DNA of 64,000 bases from Porogramme epimiltina (taxonomy: Eukaryota > Basidiomycota > Agaricomycetes > Polyporales > Polyporaceae), in NCBI GenBank assembly GCA_900155495.1, contig FTLJ01000603.1:25418-89417 (forward strand), read 5' to 3'. Position 1 is the stretch's first letter; every line of letters begins with the position of its first letter. The notes beneath the pieces were generated by a model that had not been told where the DNA came from, made no database searches, and saw only the letters and a program-made list of their open reading frames with translations. This document shows, in pieces, positions 1 to 12,557 of this stretch. A program made the position numbers and the translations under genes.

Positions 1-1602
1 GCGGCGAGGTGAAGATGTCTTGCATGAAGGCCTCCACGCGGGCCTTGATATCGGAGGGGTCATCGTTGTCTGTCTTGGCTAGAGCGCACCCCGACGTGCC
101 TGCCTGTGATCAACCACAGTTACATGGGAGAACGGACACTAGACACAAGCAGCACGGCAAACCTGCGCGCAGTCCTGGAAGAACTTGTCGTACACTCCCT
201 CGGTGGAGCTCAGCCAGTCGTTGACGAACCACTGGTATGGGGGTGTGTCTAATCTACGAGGTGAGTTCAAATCCCATTCATAGTGAGTCTGCTTACTAGA
301 CCACACACTGGCGTCCACCATTCCGTCAATAGCGACGCGGCCGACGCGATTGGGGAACCTAAGAAGGGGTGAGATACGAAATCGCATATATAGCACATCA
401 ATGCGCACATGTTGACCAAGTATTGTCCCATCACAGTACCATACGACAATCCGTAGAAGTTGCTGAAGGGAAGAAGAGAATGGTCAGCTAAACGTCGTGA
501 GACGCTTACGAGTGTGCCCACATACATCAACGCATCCTCTCCGTCGAGTAGTGTCGTCAGGTAGTCAATGTCGCGCGCCACAGTGCTCGTGCCCATGTAC
601 TTGATCGCGTCGCCCATGGTCTGCGAGCAGATTGCAAACTGCGTCTTGTACAGTGCGTTCGCATCCCGCTGGGTCTCAACAAGGTGGTACCTGTTGTTCG
701 CGTCACTCAAATTCGCGCTGGAGTCGTAGCCGCGGTCGAGCACAGTGTTCGCGATGAACGCTGTACGCGAGCCGGGTGCCTGGAAGCACAAAGTTTGAGG
801 CCTAGGAGGAGCTAAGCGTGAGTGAAAGCTCAAAATGGGACTAGTGAAGTGAAGTGCCCACTCGGTCTTCCCAATGCCCCTTGGGTCGAACCCGACGATA
901 TCGTAGTCCTCTCCGATCTGGAACGTCATAAGTATGGCGCGCATCACCGTATAACACGCTTGAAGCGTACCAGGCGTTGGAAGCGCGGCCCGACATACGT
1001 CGCTAGGTCGACACCAGGTCCTCCAGGCCCACCCGGGTTGAGGAAGACGCTTCCTTTGCGTGTCCCGCTCGTCGCATTGTATCGACCCAGCGAGATCTTC
1101 GCCTTCCCCGCGGTCGGGTCCAAGTAGTCCAGTGGCACGCTGCAGAACGGGCATCAGGACGGACACCGCAGGGCGGACTCGGGCTCGGGCGCGGGACGCA
1201 CATCGCATATCCGCACTCCGCCCCGGGGACAGTGTTAGGGTCGTCGCACGGGCCCCACACGACGTCGCCGACCTCCGCGTGGGCCAGCACACTGCCCCGC
1301 AGCGCACTAGTGGCAGGCGCAGGGGAAGCGTGGTCGAAGACCCTCTCGCTGAACGCGCGCAGGCCCTCTACTGAGAGTTCGCCGGCCTCGAACGCGGCCC
1401 AGATGACCAGGGGGACCGTGGCGAGCAGGCACAGCAGGCGAGCAAGCTCTATGAACCTCCGGCGCGGAGTGCGGCCCGCCCGACGAGAGTGAAGGTGCCC
1501 CGTTTCGGCTGGATGCGTCGCTAGGCTTGACTCCGCGTCGCCGTCAGCTTTCAGTGGGGCAAGGGGAGCGTAGACCGCCGTCGATACTTTGGCGGCTGGC
1601 AT
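1..1602 (-). CDS. TAP-like alpha/beta hydrolase, copy A (partial, 3' end beyond window)
   Basis: Secreted or membrane-bound serine hydrolase of the tripeptidyl-aminopeptidase-like (TAP) family, which removes short peptides from N-termini. Read on the minus strand, exons are 1602-1202, 1139-971, 917-862, 801-526, 462-409, 358-297, 248-163 and 103-<1. All phases agree with copies B and C. A hydrophobic stretch near residues 50-66 (LLCLLATVPLVIWAAFEAG) suggests a type II membrane anchor. The oxyanion/GGPGG region (NPGGPGGPG) and nucleophile motif G-L-S-Y-G are intact. The catalytic Asp and His exons lie outside the window, so integrity at the 3' end is unknown. It is a tandem duplicate of the gene at 2430-4931. 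The start is the ATG at 1602, matching that of copy B. Confidence 0.85.
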
Positions 1603-2429
1603 CTGTGTACTAGGAGTGAGCCTCTGTAGATGGTGCACTAAAGAATCAAGGAGTACTTCTGTGGTGGCAAACCAGCTCGCGCCGCTGTTCACCGTGACGA
1701 TCACGTTACTTGGCTGTGTATGTTTCAGTGCGTTGCGTGGATTTCTGTATGACGCGTTGGGGCGCGCTGAGGGGACAAAGCACGAGCAGGGCTGGTGGTG
1801 GTCGATGAGGGACAGTCGCAAGGCGTGGCGGGGGCCTCTTTAAGCACGTCGCCTGAGGCAGCTTCCTAACTTGACGTGTCTGCCAACTGTGCAAGCTTCC
1901 ATTCCCGGGCCACGTTCGAATATAGACGCTGACACTATTTTTGGCTGCACTATGCACGCACGACTACAACTCCAAGGGAAAGAATTCCGCGACCAACGCT
2001 GGTCTGTATCATTCTTTATAAGAAAGCATCTAGAGTACATTGTACAACGTTCTAAAAGCACGACAACAAAATCAACTTCCATTCGCAAGTTGAATACCAC
2101 ACTGGATCACCCATGCAAGGTGCTGATCATATGTCCCCATTTCTACACGGCGGAAATTCCCCCGGCCAGGTAGACCAGGTATTGCCAAATGAGCATTACC
2201 TAGACCTCACCATCAGGTGGACATTTTGCTGATGAAATGTTGCGGAACGGCAGTGGCCCGCACGGGCAACACAAGGGTTCCTTTGGAAACGACAACCCGC
2301 CGGAAGATATCGCTCGCGAGCACAGATCTAAAGCAAGGAGACTTGAGGCAGCAGTAAATCCATCCATATAGCAATCCAAACTCCTCCAAACTCCTCCACA
2401 ATGGTTCTTCTGAGCAACCCCCCAGTCTC
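1603..2429. promoter_or_regulatory. Upstream region of copy A, duplicated from the copy B upstream region
   Basis: Between the start of copy A and the 3' end of copy B. Roughly 1850-2100 aligns by eye with 5015-5285 (shared stretches such as ACACTATTTTTGGC and AGAAAGCATCTAGAGTACAT), so the duplication took the promoter along. About 160 bp at about 1680-1845 has no match in the copy B upstream region: an insertion here or a deletion there. No gene is seen in the remainder, which is the 3' flank of copy B. Confidence 0.6.
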
Positions 2430-4931
2430 TCATGCGCGGGTCCGCTTCCGCGCAAGAAGCTCGGCCACCGCCCGCACGCTCTCCTGCACCTTCAGGGCTT
2501 CCGCATCCATGGCCGCCACCTTCGCGGCATCGGGGAAAGACGACGAATCGATAGCGCACACGGTCCCTTCGGGTGGGAGCGTGCCGTCCGCAAAGAACGC
2601 TCGCCGGTGCTGTGTCGTGCACGTCGAAGACATCGCCGTGGAACAGTGCTGCAGCGACGCGGCGGGTGAGCGAGTGTTAGCCGGAGGAGGGACGAGAACG
2701 AGAGGACATGGGACGTACCCCAGGCCCGTCCTGGATGAGCAGTCCGGCGTTCTTGCCCATCCTGCTGAGCACGTTCTTTCCGTTCGCGAGCGACGTTAAC
2801 GGGTCGAGCTGTGGATGGGTGGCGATCAGTATCCCCACACAGCACGGGCGGAATTCAAAGCCGCGCCAGGAGACGCACCGTATTGCTTATGATGAGGATC
2901 GGGTTGCTCAGCGTCGCGTTCCACGGGCCGAGGAAGCGCTCCGGGGGCGTGACGGGCCAGAACTCGCACCCGCTGTCGGGCTCATGCGTGATGACGGCGA
3001 GCGCGAAGCGGGTGATGGCCATGGCGGCGAGCTGCGCGTCGATGAACGTCTCGGGCGTCGGTCCTGAGAACGGGCGCGCGTCGTTGCACGTCACGGCAGA
3101 GAGCTCGAGGTCGACGAGCCCCTTCTCGTTCACCGCGTTCAGGATGGCGGTGCCGTTGCCGGCCATAGCGGCTGCGAAGGCGCTCGCGACATCTGGCCAG
3201 TATCTGGGGCTTGTGAACGTGTCGAGCTGGTAGTCTGAATGGGACGCGGGCACACTTTAGAGAGTAGTAGGGGAAGATCGTGGCGGACGTACAGCGCGCA
3301 CGGCCGATAGTGAGGATGCCAGGGGCCGTCGCGTTCGGAACGGGCAGCGGTGAGTTGAAGATGTCTTCAATGAAGGACTCCACGCGAGCCTTGATGTCGG
3401 AGGGGTCCTCGTTCTCTGCCTTGGCTAGGGCGCACCCCGAAGGACCGGCCTGTGATCAATCACGGTTACATGGGAAGACGGGATTAAGACGCAAATAGCA
3501 CAGCACACCTGCGCGCAATCCTTGAAGAACCTGTCGTACACGCCCTCGGTAGAGCTTAGCCAATCGTCGACGAACCATTGGTATGGAGGTGTGTCTAGCC
3601 CATAGTGTTAGTTCGGATTCTATTTGATACGTAAACACTACTTACTACTCCACACGTCGGCGTCCACCATTCCGTCAATTGCGACGCGGCCAACGCGATC
3701 CGGGAACCTAAGAAGGGCTAAAATGCAAATTCACATGTGTAGCCCGACAACGCGCACATGTTAAGAAAATATTGCCCCATTGCAGAGCCGTAGGAGAAGC
3801 CGTAGAAGTTGCTGAAAGGTACGAGAGAATGGTTAGCGAAACGTCGCAAGTGGCTAGTAGGCTAGGCCGCATACATCAAAGCGTCCTCTCCGTCTAGGAG
3901 CGTCGTCAAGTAGTCAATGTCACGCGCCACAGTGCTCGTGCCCATGTACTTGATTGTCTCGCCCATGGTCTGTGAGCAGATTGCGAACTGCGTCTTGTAC
4001 AGAGCGTTTGCATCCCGTTGGGTCTCGACAAGGTGGTACCTATTGTTCGCATCACTTATGTTCGCGCTGGAGTCGTAGCCGCGGTCGATCACTGTGTTCG
4101 CTATGAACGCCGTGCGCGAGCCCGGTTCCGGGAAGCACAAAGTCGCTGGCCTAGGAGAAGGTAAGCGTTAGCGATAGCTTGGAATTATGTTGAGTAAACA
4201 GAAATGCTCACTCAGTCTTTCCAATACCCCTTGGGTCGAACCCGACGATATCATAGTCCTCTCCAATCTGGTACTTTATGAGTATAACCGGCTCCACTGC
4301 ATATCATGGTTGAAACTTGCCAGGCTTTGGAAGTTTGGCCCACCGGACGTCGCCAAGTCCACGCCACTTCCTCCGGGGCCACCCGGGTTGAGGAAGATGC
4401 TTCCTTTGCGCGTCCCGCTCGTCGCATTGTACCTGCCTAGTGCGATCTTCGCCTTCCCCGCGCTCGCATCGAAGTAGTCGAGCGGCACGCTGCAGAACGG
4501 GCATCAGCACGGACACTGCTGGGCGGACTCGGGCTCGGGCGCGGGACGCACATCGCATATCCGCACTCTGCACCAGGGACGGTTTCCGGGCCGTCGCATG
4601 GACCCCATACGACATCCCCGACCTCCGCGTGGGCCAGCACACTGCCCCTCGGAGGCGCAGGAGAGGCGCGGTCGAAGAACCGCTCGCTGAGCGCGCGCAT
4701 GCCGTTTACTGCAAGCCCGCCGGTCTCAAACGCAGCCCAAACAATCAGGGGACCTGTGGCGAGCAGGCACAGCACGCGAGCGAGCTCTCTGAGCCTCCGG
4801 CGAGGAACGAGGTTCGCCCGACGAGAGTGAAAGTGCCCCGTTTCGGCTGGGTGCGTCGTCAAGCCCGACTCCGTGTCGCCACCAGCTTTCGGTGAGGCGG
4901 AGGGAGTAAAGGCCACCTTAGTCTCCGACAT
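2430..4931 (-). CDS. TAP-like alpha/beta hydrolase, copy B (complete, membrane-anchored)
   Basis: Serine hydrolase of the tripeptidyl-aminopeptidase-like family; predicted to release short peptides at the cell surface. Eleven exons on the minus strand: 4931-4552, 4489-4321, 4267-4212, 4150-3875, 3811-3758, 3707-3646, 3594-3509, 3449-3293, 3234-2879, 2808-2719, 2648-2430, giving 634 aa. A hydrophobic segment near residues 52-68 looks like a type II anchor. GGPGGSG is followed by nucleophile Ser300 in GFSYG. Asp534 and His563 (just after GPG) complete the triad. In the LDP motif Leu replaces the His of HDP in copy C; this is not a catalytic position. Intron 2 begins with GC (ctg|gcaagt), whereas copies A and C have GT there. 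Exon lengths are almost the same as in copy C. Confidence 0.88.
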
Positions 4932-5307
4932 CTGTGTGCTGAGTGAGCTCGTTTAAACGCTGCATGTAAGGATCAAACAGTACCTCTACTTGTGGTGGCA
5001 ACTAGGCAGAGATACGTCGAGGCAGCTTCCCAAGACGCGTCCGTCCACGGTGCCACCTTCCATTCCGGCCACGTTCGGACATAGACGCTAACACTATTTT
5101 TGGCCGCACAACGTATGCGCAACTACAACTTCTCCGAAGGGAAAGAATTCCATGACCAGTGTTGGTCCGCACATGATTGTTTGTAAGAAAGCATCTAGAG
5201 TACATTGTAAAACGTCCCAAAAACACGATAACGAAACCAACTTCCGCTTGGAGGTCCGCAAAGCAAGCAAGTCGAATACCACAGGCGCCATCCGGGTTTA
5301 CAGCGGA
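4932..5307. promoter_or_regulatory. Intergenic region upstream of copy B, downstream of RTF1
   Basis: About 375 bp. It holds the copy B promoter (the part at 5015-5285 is repeated at 1850-2100) and the 3' flank of RTF1. No clear TATA box is seen close to the copy B start. No gene here. Confidence 0.5.
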
Positions 5308-7542
5308 CTAGAAATCACCCAAGTCGATCTCCACACTCTGCAAGATGCTCGCCTCGAAACTCAGGCCATCCACCTTCAATGGCGTGGCCACCATTGGGGA
5401 TGCAGAGCGGGGTGTCCCATCACCGGCAGCTGGGGTGCCAGATCTGAATTGGTGGAGCATGGAAGGGAGAATCGGCGGCAAGAAAGGTGGAGGGTGGAGG
5501 TGTCATAGATGCCAAGGCGAGAAAGGAAGATGTCAGGAGGTCAAGAACGAGGCAGGTCACAGACGCGCGGTGTAGGACAAGCAGAGGTCAATAAACTTTC
5601 TTCACTCGCCACTGAGAGGGTTAGGAGAAAAACAGCACAGACCTTGAATCCTTCCCACCAAGCATCTTGGCCTTGAGCCTCCCCGCAGCATCCAATACGC
5701 TTTGCGTCGGGGTCGCCGTGCCGGCTCGCCGCTCTCGGTCGCGCCGCTTGCGCTCCAGCTCCGCCCGCTCGGCCTTGCGCACCTGCTCCATGTTCAGCCT
5801 GCGGTTCCGCTCGTTCACCCTCGCGAGCAGCTCCGACGACTCCTCCGTGCGGGATTGCGGCTTGTTCGCCTCTATCTCCGCTATTTTCGCGTCGAGGGCG
5901 GCGACCTCGGCCTGGTCGCCCCGCCGCGACGCGAGTGTCCGTTCCTGGTGCAGCCGGGAGCGCTCCAGTGTGGAATGGGTCGAAACCTGCCGCGCCGCAT
6001 CAATCGTCTGCTTGCGCGTCAGCATAGCCGAGACGTCGGCCTGCAAGGTGGACGTTTAGCACTGCGCGCGACGCGCTGGAAAGCGATGACCTCACCTCCG
6101 TCATCGGCTGCTCGGCTAGCTTCTGCAGCTGAGCAACCTTCTTCTCGAGCTGTCGCTTGGTCGGCAACTGGACCTTCTCTACCTCGCATACTTTGATGAG
6201 GCGCTCGAACTCGGTCTGCACGGGCACTTGATTTAATGGAAACGACGGTGACAGCATCACGAACGGCGCACCTGCAAGAACGGCCCGTTCGAGATCTTAT
6301 CCATAGGGAAACGGCGCGTGGCCTGTCCGTGTTTCAACTCCAGTTCTTGGTTCGTAGACTGGTCGTTGACTTTGTACGGCTTGATGGTGTTCGGAGAAAC
6401 GTCTGGTTTCCAATAAGTTTTGATCCTATACTCGAGGAGTGCGTGGTATACCTATCACTTCACATATCCGGTATATACCAGGATCTCCGGGGAGCAGATA
6501 CCGTATCCAAGCACCTATACGCGCGGTCAGCATGCAAAGACAATCGTAGAAGATACAGAACATGCCTTTCACGTAGTCCTCGAACCATGGCGCCATACAA
6601 TGTTTGGCGATGAGGTCACGCGTGAGCTGACACTTGTGGAGGTCCTCTATCGTGATAGGCTTGTCCTCCTCGGGTGCAACTTTGCTGAACAGCTTGCGGT
6701 CCCGCTCCTCTTCCTCGTCGTACTTCGTGAACTGGCCATCTTCCTCCTCCTCGTCGGATGTCTCCATGTCCATTGGCGAGGACGACCGGTCCCGCTTCGG
6801 CGAGTTTGTCCTCGTCTGGTGTGTGGTCAGCGTACAAGCTGTGCAGATGCTGCGGCGTACCCACCCTCTTCTTCTCGTCCTTCGCCTTACGCTTGGCCTT
6901 CAGCTCGTCCAACTTCTTACTCTTCTCTTTGGTGGCGCCACGAACAGCATGTTGGCCTGAAGCGACGGTCAAGATGAGAGCTGGCGTAGGATGTCATGCA
7001 CGCACGCTTGGCAGCCTTGGAGACGCTTTCCTCTCCTTGCGCACGACTGTTCTGTTGCTGGAACATCTGCTCCAGCTGCCGCTTGTCCGTCAGGCGCTGC
7101 ATTTCCTCCTGCCGCTGCGCCAAGATGTCTTCTCGCTCGAACTCGGGGAGCGCCATCAGCCTACACGCCACGAGGCTGTCAGTATTGCCGGACCACAGGG
7201 CGTAATGATACCGTGCCACTCACTTTGCCCGGTCGGCCTCGTCGATGAACTTGCCTTCCAATGGGTATGGGTTAGAGGGATCCATCTCGTCTTCTTCACT
7301 TTCGGGGTGGTCTGCGTCCGACTCGCCCTCGCCGTCATGACTTATATATGCGTAGATACGGAGAGAGTAAGCCAGTTTGTCTTGTGGAGAGACTAGGGAG
7401 AGCGCGGAGACAATAAAGCAAGGACGCACTCGGCTTTATGGCGTTTGGAGGACGTGTTTTGCTGGCTGCGCTTGCGTTTCTTTTCCGTAGCACCCGCAAG
7501 CTCAAGGAGTTCATCGTCAATGTCGCCTTCCCAGTCAGACAT
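5308..7542 (-). CDS. RTF1: RNA polymerase-associated protein RTF1 (Paf1 complex)
   Basis: Nuclear transcription-elongation factor of the Paf1 complex; needed for H2B ubiquitylation and binding of elongating Pol II via its Plus3 domain. Ten exons on the minus strand: 7542-7430, 7340-7224, 7160-7006, 6956-6865, 6815-6566, 6514-6452, 6402-6272, 6215-6096, 6040-5643, 5443-5308; 524 aa. The N-terminus is acidic (MSDWEGDIDDELLELAG), followed by lysine-rich coiled regions. The Plus3 domain carries CQLTRDLIAKHC, PWFEDYVKG, YLLPGDPGIYRICEV and IKPYKVNDQ. The C-terminus is a charged coiled coil and ends in EIDLGDF, the conserved RTF1 end, which is reached only through the last intron. Intron 5 (6565-6515) starts with GC. 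Divergent from SOF1 with 242 bp between start codons. Confidence 0.93.
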
Positions 7543-7784
7543 TGTCGCAGACGCAGTGAAGATATAGGCTGAGGCTTGGGGAGACAGAAAGAGACGGAAG
7601 ACAAGGTGTGTCGTTGCGATCCGAGCGAGCACAACATCATCGGTGGCCCTAGAGCGCCCTCGGCTCATTCCGGATCTAACCGTTTTCGGAAATTTCCCTG
7701 GGCGCTAGCCGTTTGGCAAAGTGATGGGCGCCTCTGCATTTCTCCCTCCTCCCTCCGTGCCCTGCGTCGTCCTCGGTCTTCACG
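7543..7784. promoter_or_regulatory. Shared divergent promoter of RTF1 and SOF1
   Basis: 242 bp between the two start codons, so both genes must initiate within it. No TATA box is obvious, which is usual for housekeeping genes. A head-to-head arrangement suggests co-expression; this is inference. Confidence 0.6.
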
Positions 7785-9849
7785 ATGGTCGTAAGTGCTC
7801 TATACTCTGTGTCAAGGTGTTAAATAACGATCGCATCCTTAGAAAATTTCTGTGCTCCAACATGCGCCGTCAACACATCTACCCGCTCGTCCCGGCGACC
7901 CTACACCCACCTCCCGAAACCTCGATCCTCTCATGCATCCGTTCGCCCGCGCACGAGAACGGACGCGTGCACTCAATGCTGCTAAAATGGAACGAATGTT
8001 TGCGAAGCCGTTTGTTGCCGGTTTGGAGGGGCATGTAGATGCGGTGGAGGTGATGGTGCGGAAACCAGACACCCTGGATATTGTGGCGAGCGGAAGCTGG
8101 GACGGAGGTATGTGATCCTTCTTAGCCCCTACGTTGCTTCCCACACCATTTTCATCTTCAAATGTATGACTGCGTGAGCTATTTGCACTGGGGGTGTCTC
8201 ATGAATGAGCCATTCAGAGACTCAAGACCCATGACTTTGCGCTCGCTTCCACATTTGACTTTTAGCACTTGCCCTCACCTAGTTATGCATCCACCACTGA
8301 CATCTTACATCCAGGCCTTATTGTGCACGATGTCTCCCGGAGACGAAAGGTGTTCCAGGTCGAGCAAGCGCACAAGGGCAAAGTATCCGGCGTTTGCTTT
8401 GGGCAGCAAGACCGACTGTTGAGTTGCGGTGTCGACAGGAATATCAAACTATGGTCGATGCCCGGTGGAGGGGAGGATGAAGAACCTGAAGCGGGGCCTT
8501 CCCAGGTGAGTTTTTGGTGGTGAAATCGTACTCAAACCTCCCTGATGTTCCACCTTCAGCGAAAACCTGCCGCGATATTCCCAGGAAAAACCGCATTCAA
8601 GTACGTCCTCATTCCAAACAGTAATGGTTTTTTCAGGCTAACCGGGATATTAGCTCAATAGACCACCACCGGTATGACCCATTATTTGCGACTGCATCGA
8701 ACCTAGTCCAGGTATGGGACGAGACGAAGTGCGCTATCCGTCAGCTCTCCACCTTGATGCATGAATAACCGTGGCGCATTCCCCTAGGAGCGCCGCCATC
8801 TCCAATCTCACCCTCCCTACATCCACAGAGACTATCACATCCGTCCGCTTCAACCTCGCAGAGGCATCCGTTCTTGCAAGTATAGGCTCTGACAGGACCT
8901 TTGCCTTATACGACATACGTACAGGAAAGGCTGAGCGAAGAATCATCATGCAAGTCAGTGTCTTTCCTTCCATGTCGTCTCCGCGCATGCACGAAATTCA
9001 TTTGTTAATGCCGTTTGTAGATGCGTAGTAATGCTTTGTCATGGTCGCCGACCTTCCCAACCTCGGTCCTCCTCGCTTCAGAGGATCACAATCTATACAC
9101 GTTCGACATCCGCTCCCTCAACCAACCAACCCAAATATACAAGGCACACGTAGCCGCGGTCATGAGCTGCGACTGGAGCCCGACCGGTCTCGAGTTCGTC
9201 AGCGGAGGCTGGGACCGAACAGTGAGGATATGGAAGGAAGGGCGCGGCTCCGCACCCGAAGTGTACCATACGAAGCGCATGCAGAGGTCCGTCTCTCCCC
9301 ATGATAGGAACCTCCAGACAGGCGCTGACCTAAACTGCTCCCTTCCCGGCTCGTCGTCGCAGGGTAACGTCGACCCTGTACACCGGTGACTCCCGGTTCG
9401 TGCTCTCAGGGTCCGACGACGGCAACGTGCGAGTGTGGAAGGCGCACGCGTCGGACAAGCTCGGTATCATCACTGCCCGCGAGCGCGCCGCGATCGAGTA
9501 CCGCGAGGGCCTCAAGGCGCGCTGGAAGGCAGACGCGGAGGTAAACAAGATCTCAAGGTACGTCCCCTGCCTTCATACCACCCACCCCTATCCACACCCT
9601 TCACGGGATCGTGCCCAACGATTTCTTCCTCCCGATGCTTTGGGTCTTCGTCTCATCTACTGATGCCTGCGGTTCCGCCTTCACAGGACGCGCCACCTTC
9701 CGAAGCCGGTGCACAAGGCCGGTCAACTCAAGCGGACGATGCTCGACGCAGCGCGCGTCAAGGAGGAGCGTCGCCGCAAGCACACGCGCGCGGGGGAGAG
9801 CAAGCCGAAGGCGGAGCGGAAGAAGCTCGTCATCGCGGAGCAGTCGTAG
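7785..9849 (+). CDS. SOF1: SOF1/DCAF13 WD40 protein, U3 snoRNP / 18S rRNA processing
   Basis: Nucleolar component of the small-subunit processome. Exons 7785-7790, 7843-8107, 8315-8505, 8560-8600, 8654-8728, 8788-8953, 9021-9286, 9363-9557, 9687-9849; 455 aa. The first exon is only ATGGTC, giving MVKIS when joined; this start is chosen because it restores the conserved N-terminus ahead of RNLDPLMHPF. WD repeats run through the middle (VASGSWDG, SIDHHRYDPLFAT, ASIGSDRTFALYD, SCDWSPTGLEFVSGGWDR, VLSGSDDGNVRVWKA). The EVYHTKRMQR motif and the basic Sof1-type tail (RHLPKPVHKAGQLKRTM, then KPKAERKKLVIAEQS) are diagnostic of this family. Length matches known SOF1 proteins. Confidence 0.93.
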
Positions 9850-12557
9850 TGTTGGTGATTCTAGTTGTTGTATTATCGGCTTGCTAGGTAATGGCATCAT
9901 GTGGCCGTTCCTATTTTCCAGGCACGCCCTCAACCGGGTGTACTCTACTGCTCCTGGCTGAGATTTATTTTGTTATTGGTGTGAAGAATGTCGCTCACAG
10001 ATAGCGCCGAAAAACCTGGAATTCCGGAATCTTGAACGCCTACTCTCCCCTACCCATCTGGCCTCCGACCAGCCACAGCCAGACATCTAGGGAAACGCCC
10101 CTAACTATCATCATCGTACGACGAAGCATGCAGGTTCTTCCTCATATCCGCTATGATAACTTGCTGAGCTCTTCTTTCATAGATTGCGGTCATGAGGCGG
10201 ATGATAGTCCAATCGTGAACTTACCCACCACACGTTCCACGAACCTTCTCCCACAGACGCTACGTTCTCCTCGATACCACCTTTGAGCGCACCTGACCTA
10301 CCTGGCGGCTGGTACAAGGTCTCGAACTCTCGCTCGGCCGGTCGCGCCGCGGGGTTGTAGGTACAGGTGTGCGTAGGCGTCACTGTTGCAAGTTGGTCTG
10401 TGAACACGTCGGTGAACGCCGGAGTCCTAAGACCCAATGGTACGATTCGACTTACAAGGAATTCACGAGACCGGTCTGGCCGACCCTCGACGCGTCAGTG
10501 GTATGGAAGCCGCTTGCTCCGGCGCCGTAACGGCGTATTGAGCCCCTCTTTCACTGACATCTCGAACTTCCAGGCCGTATATCTCTCCACACGAAGCTGT
10601 TCCTTGTGTCCCACGAACCGTGGTCGTCCACAAACACGCCTACCCTAAATCACCTCGAGGCACAAAAAACACGCTCACGGCCATGTGATGCTCAGTCGGA
10701 GATTCTACTCGTCTCCGGATAGGCGCTCCGTCCACTTCACAGACGCAGAAACAAGCAATCGGAGTAGAAACGGCCTAGTAAGTGGTCCTATGTCCGAGCG
10801 TCATTAAGGGTTCAGTTTAACCTTATTCTTGCCCGTGTAGCTCGGGAGCGCTACGGGCATTCGTCCGTTCACCATTAAGGTAACGCCAAGGGGGGCGTGT
10901 CGAACTTTGTACTCGAGAGAGAGCGCGGACGATCGGTTGGCGCCGCCGCCGGCGTGACTCTTTAAATTTCAAGGAGAAAATGCAGTAGATAATCGCCCGA
11001 ACGTGTTCTGCCATCTTTGTATGTGGCTCTAAGCGACGCGCGCATGCTTGTCGTCATGCTCCCAGTAAATTCCGTCATCTCGAGATCGACGCGCGACTCG
11101 CGAAACTCCGTGCGCCGGAAGCAAATTCAAACCCATATGCACTGGTTCCAAGTGCTGTAGCCGCCGACCGCCCGCCCTCCGTGTGAACCCGTGAAGTAGA
11201 GTTGAATACTAGGGGGTAGTGCAACAGCCAGTTGCGGTGGGCGTTGCGTGTTGTTGCTCTTGAGTGGCTGCAGATCCATGCTTACCGCGCGCCCCGAGCT
11301 CCGACGTCATCTCCGAGTCGGAGAGCGTCGAGTGCCTCGCGTGTCGGCGTGAGCTATATTTACATGGTGGCACGCACTTCGTTGTGCCCCCCTGCGTCGA
11401 CGGCACCGACTTGTTTCAGCTCCCCTTGGGCTGAGTCTGGTTCACGGGAGGAGATCCCGCCCGCCTGCCATACGAACGGCGTACCAGACTGACACTTTTA
11501 CATGCACGTACTGATTCACCGGCGCCGGGACACGCTGAGCCCGGATTGCAAGCATACCGCCGGTATCAGCGCGCGGGAGGCGATCCTATCAAGTTTCAAA
11601 GCTTGAAGTTTGTGGGACGTGCGTCCTCGGCCTAGTTGTTACTCCCGCTCCGACAACATCATGCCGCAGCACAGAGTTGGTCTACCAACCGCCCTCGGAG
11701 CTGCTCGGCATGTTGCACTCGACGATTCTGAGTCAAACGCGCATAGTCATACAACTGTGTTTCTGATAGTCCCTGATCCAACACTACGTCTCTACTACCG
11801 ACACATCGGACAGAGTGAAATTTGCGCTCGAGGAGATCAAGAGAGGGCAAGATGCGTGCTTGTGGTGTGTGTACAAGTACGGCAGGGTTGCGCGGCGCCT
11901 ACCGTCACCCAGAAGAGGGCTATGCATTCCCAGCGTCCAAAAATGGTATCGTGGTAGCAATACCGATCGTTTCTTCTACTAACTCCTGGTATGGTGGAGA
12001 GGCCTCGGCGCTCTGTGCGCGTTGTACGCACGAGGGGCGAATAGATACATAGATAGGGACCAGGTGGTTGGGCTCCGGGTGGTAGGTCGGTTGAGTGTCA
12101 TTTAGACGCGGTAGATCGTGGTGGAGCGATCATAATGCCGGGAGGAAGGGAAGCATCAGGAAGAGTGGGATCGGCGGACGCGAACGGGGTCTAAGGGGCG
12201 TTAGAGAGGCCAGCCGGCGATGCGGACGAAGACAGGGTGGGATGGGCAAGATCGTACAACATGGGTGGTGGCGGGATCGAGGGTGATACACGAGCATTGG
12301 GTGTTCTACACTGGAATGGGACCGGGGTCATGCGTGAGAAGGCTGGTGGGGACCCTGAGGAACGAGTATTCCGGCCTAACGTCTGGGCCGCTGTAGCGGG
12401 AGAGGCGCGGGGCGGGCGGTCGTATATGATTTTACAACAGATGGCTCGGGGGATGTAGTCCGAACTGCGTAAAAGAAGATGAATGAGCAACCACATCCCG
12501 TCACCGCCGGCGGTACTAGCGATACGACATACCGTAATAGTCGATCTATCCGCGGCA
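9850..12557. other. Gene-poor intergenic region
   Basis: About 2.7 kb in which I see no convincing gene, RNA or mobile element. Short open frames on both strands lack splice support and recognisable motifs. It starts with the SOF1 3' flank. Confidence 0.5.

Noticed and set aside
8108..8314. An extra SOF1 exon inside the long second intron
   Set aside because: The WD repeat reads directly from SWDG into LIVHDVSRR across the intron, matching the known family, so nothing is missing.
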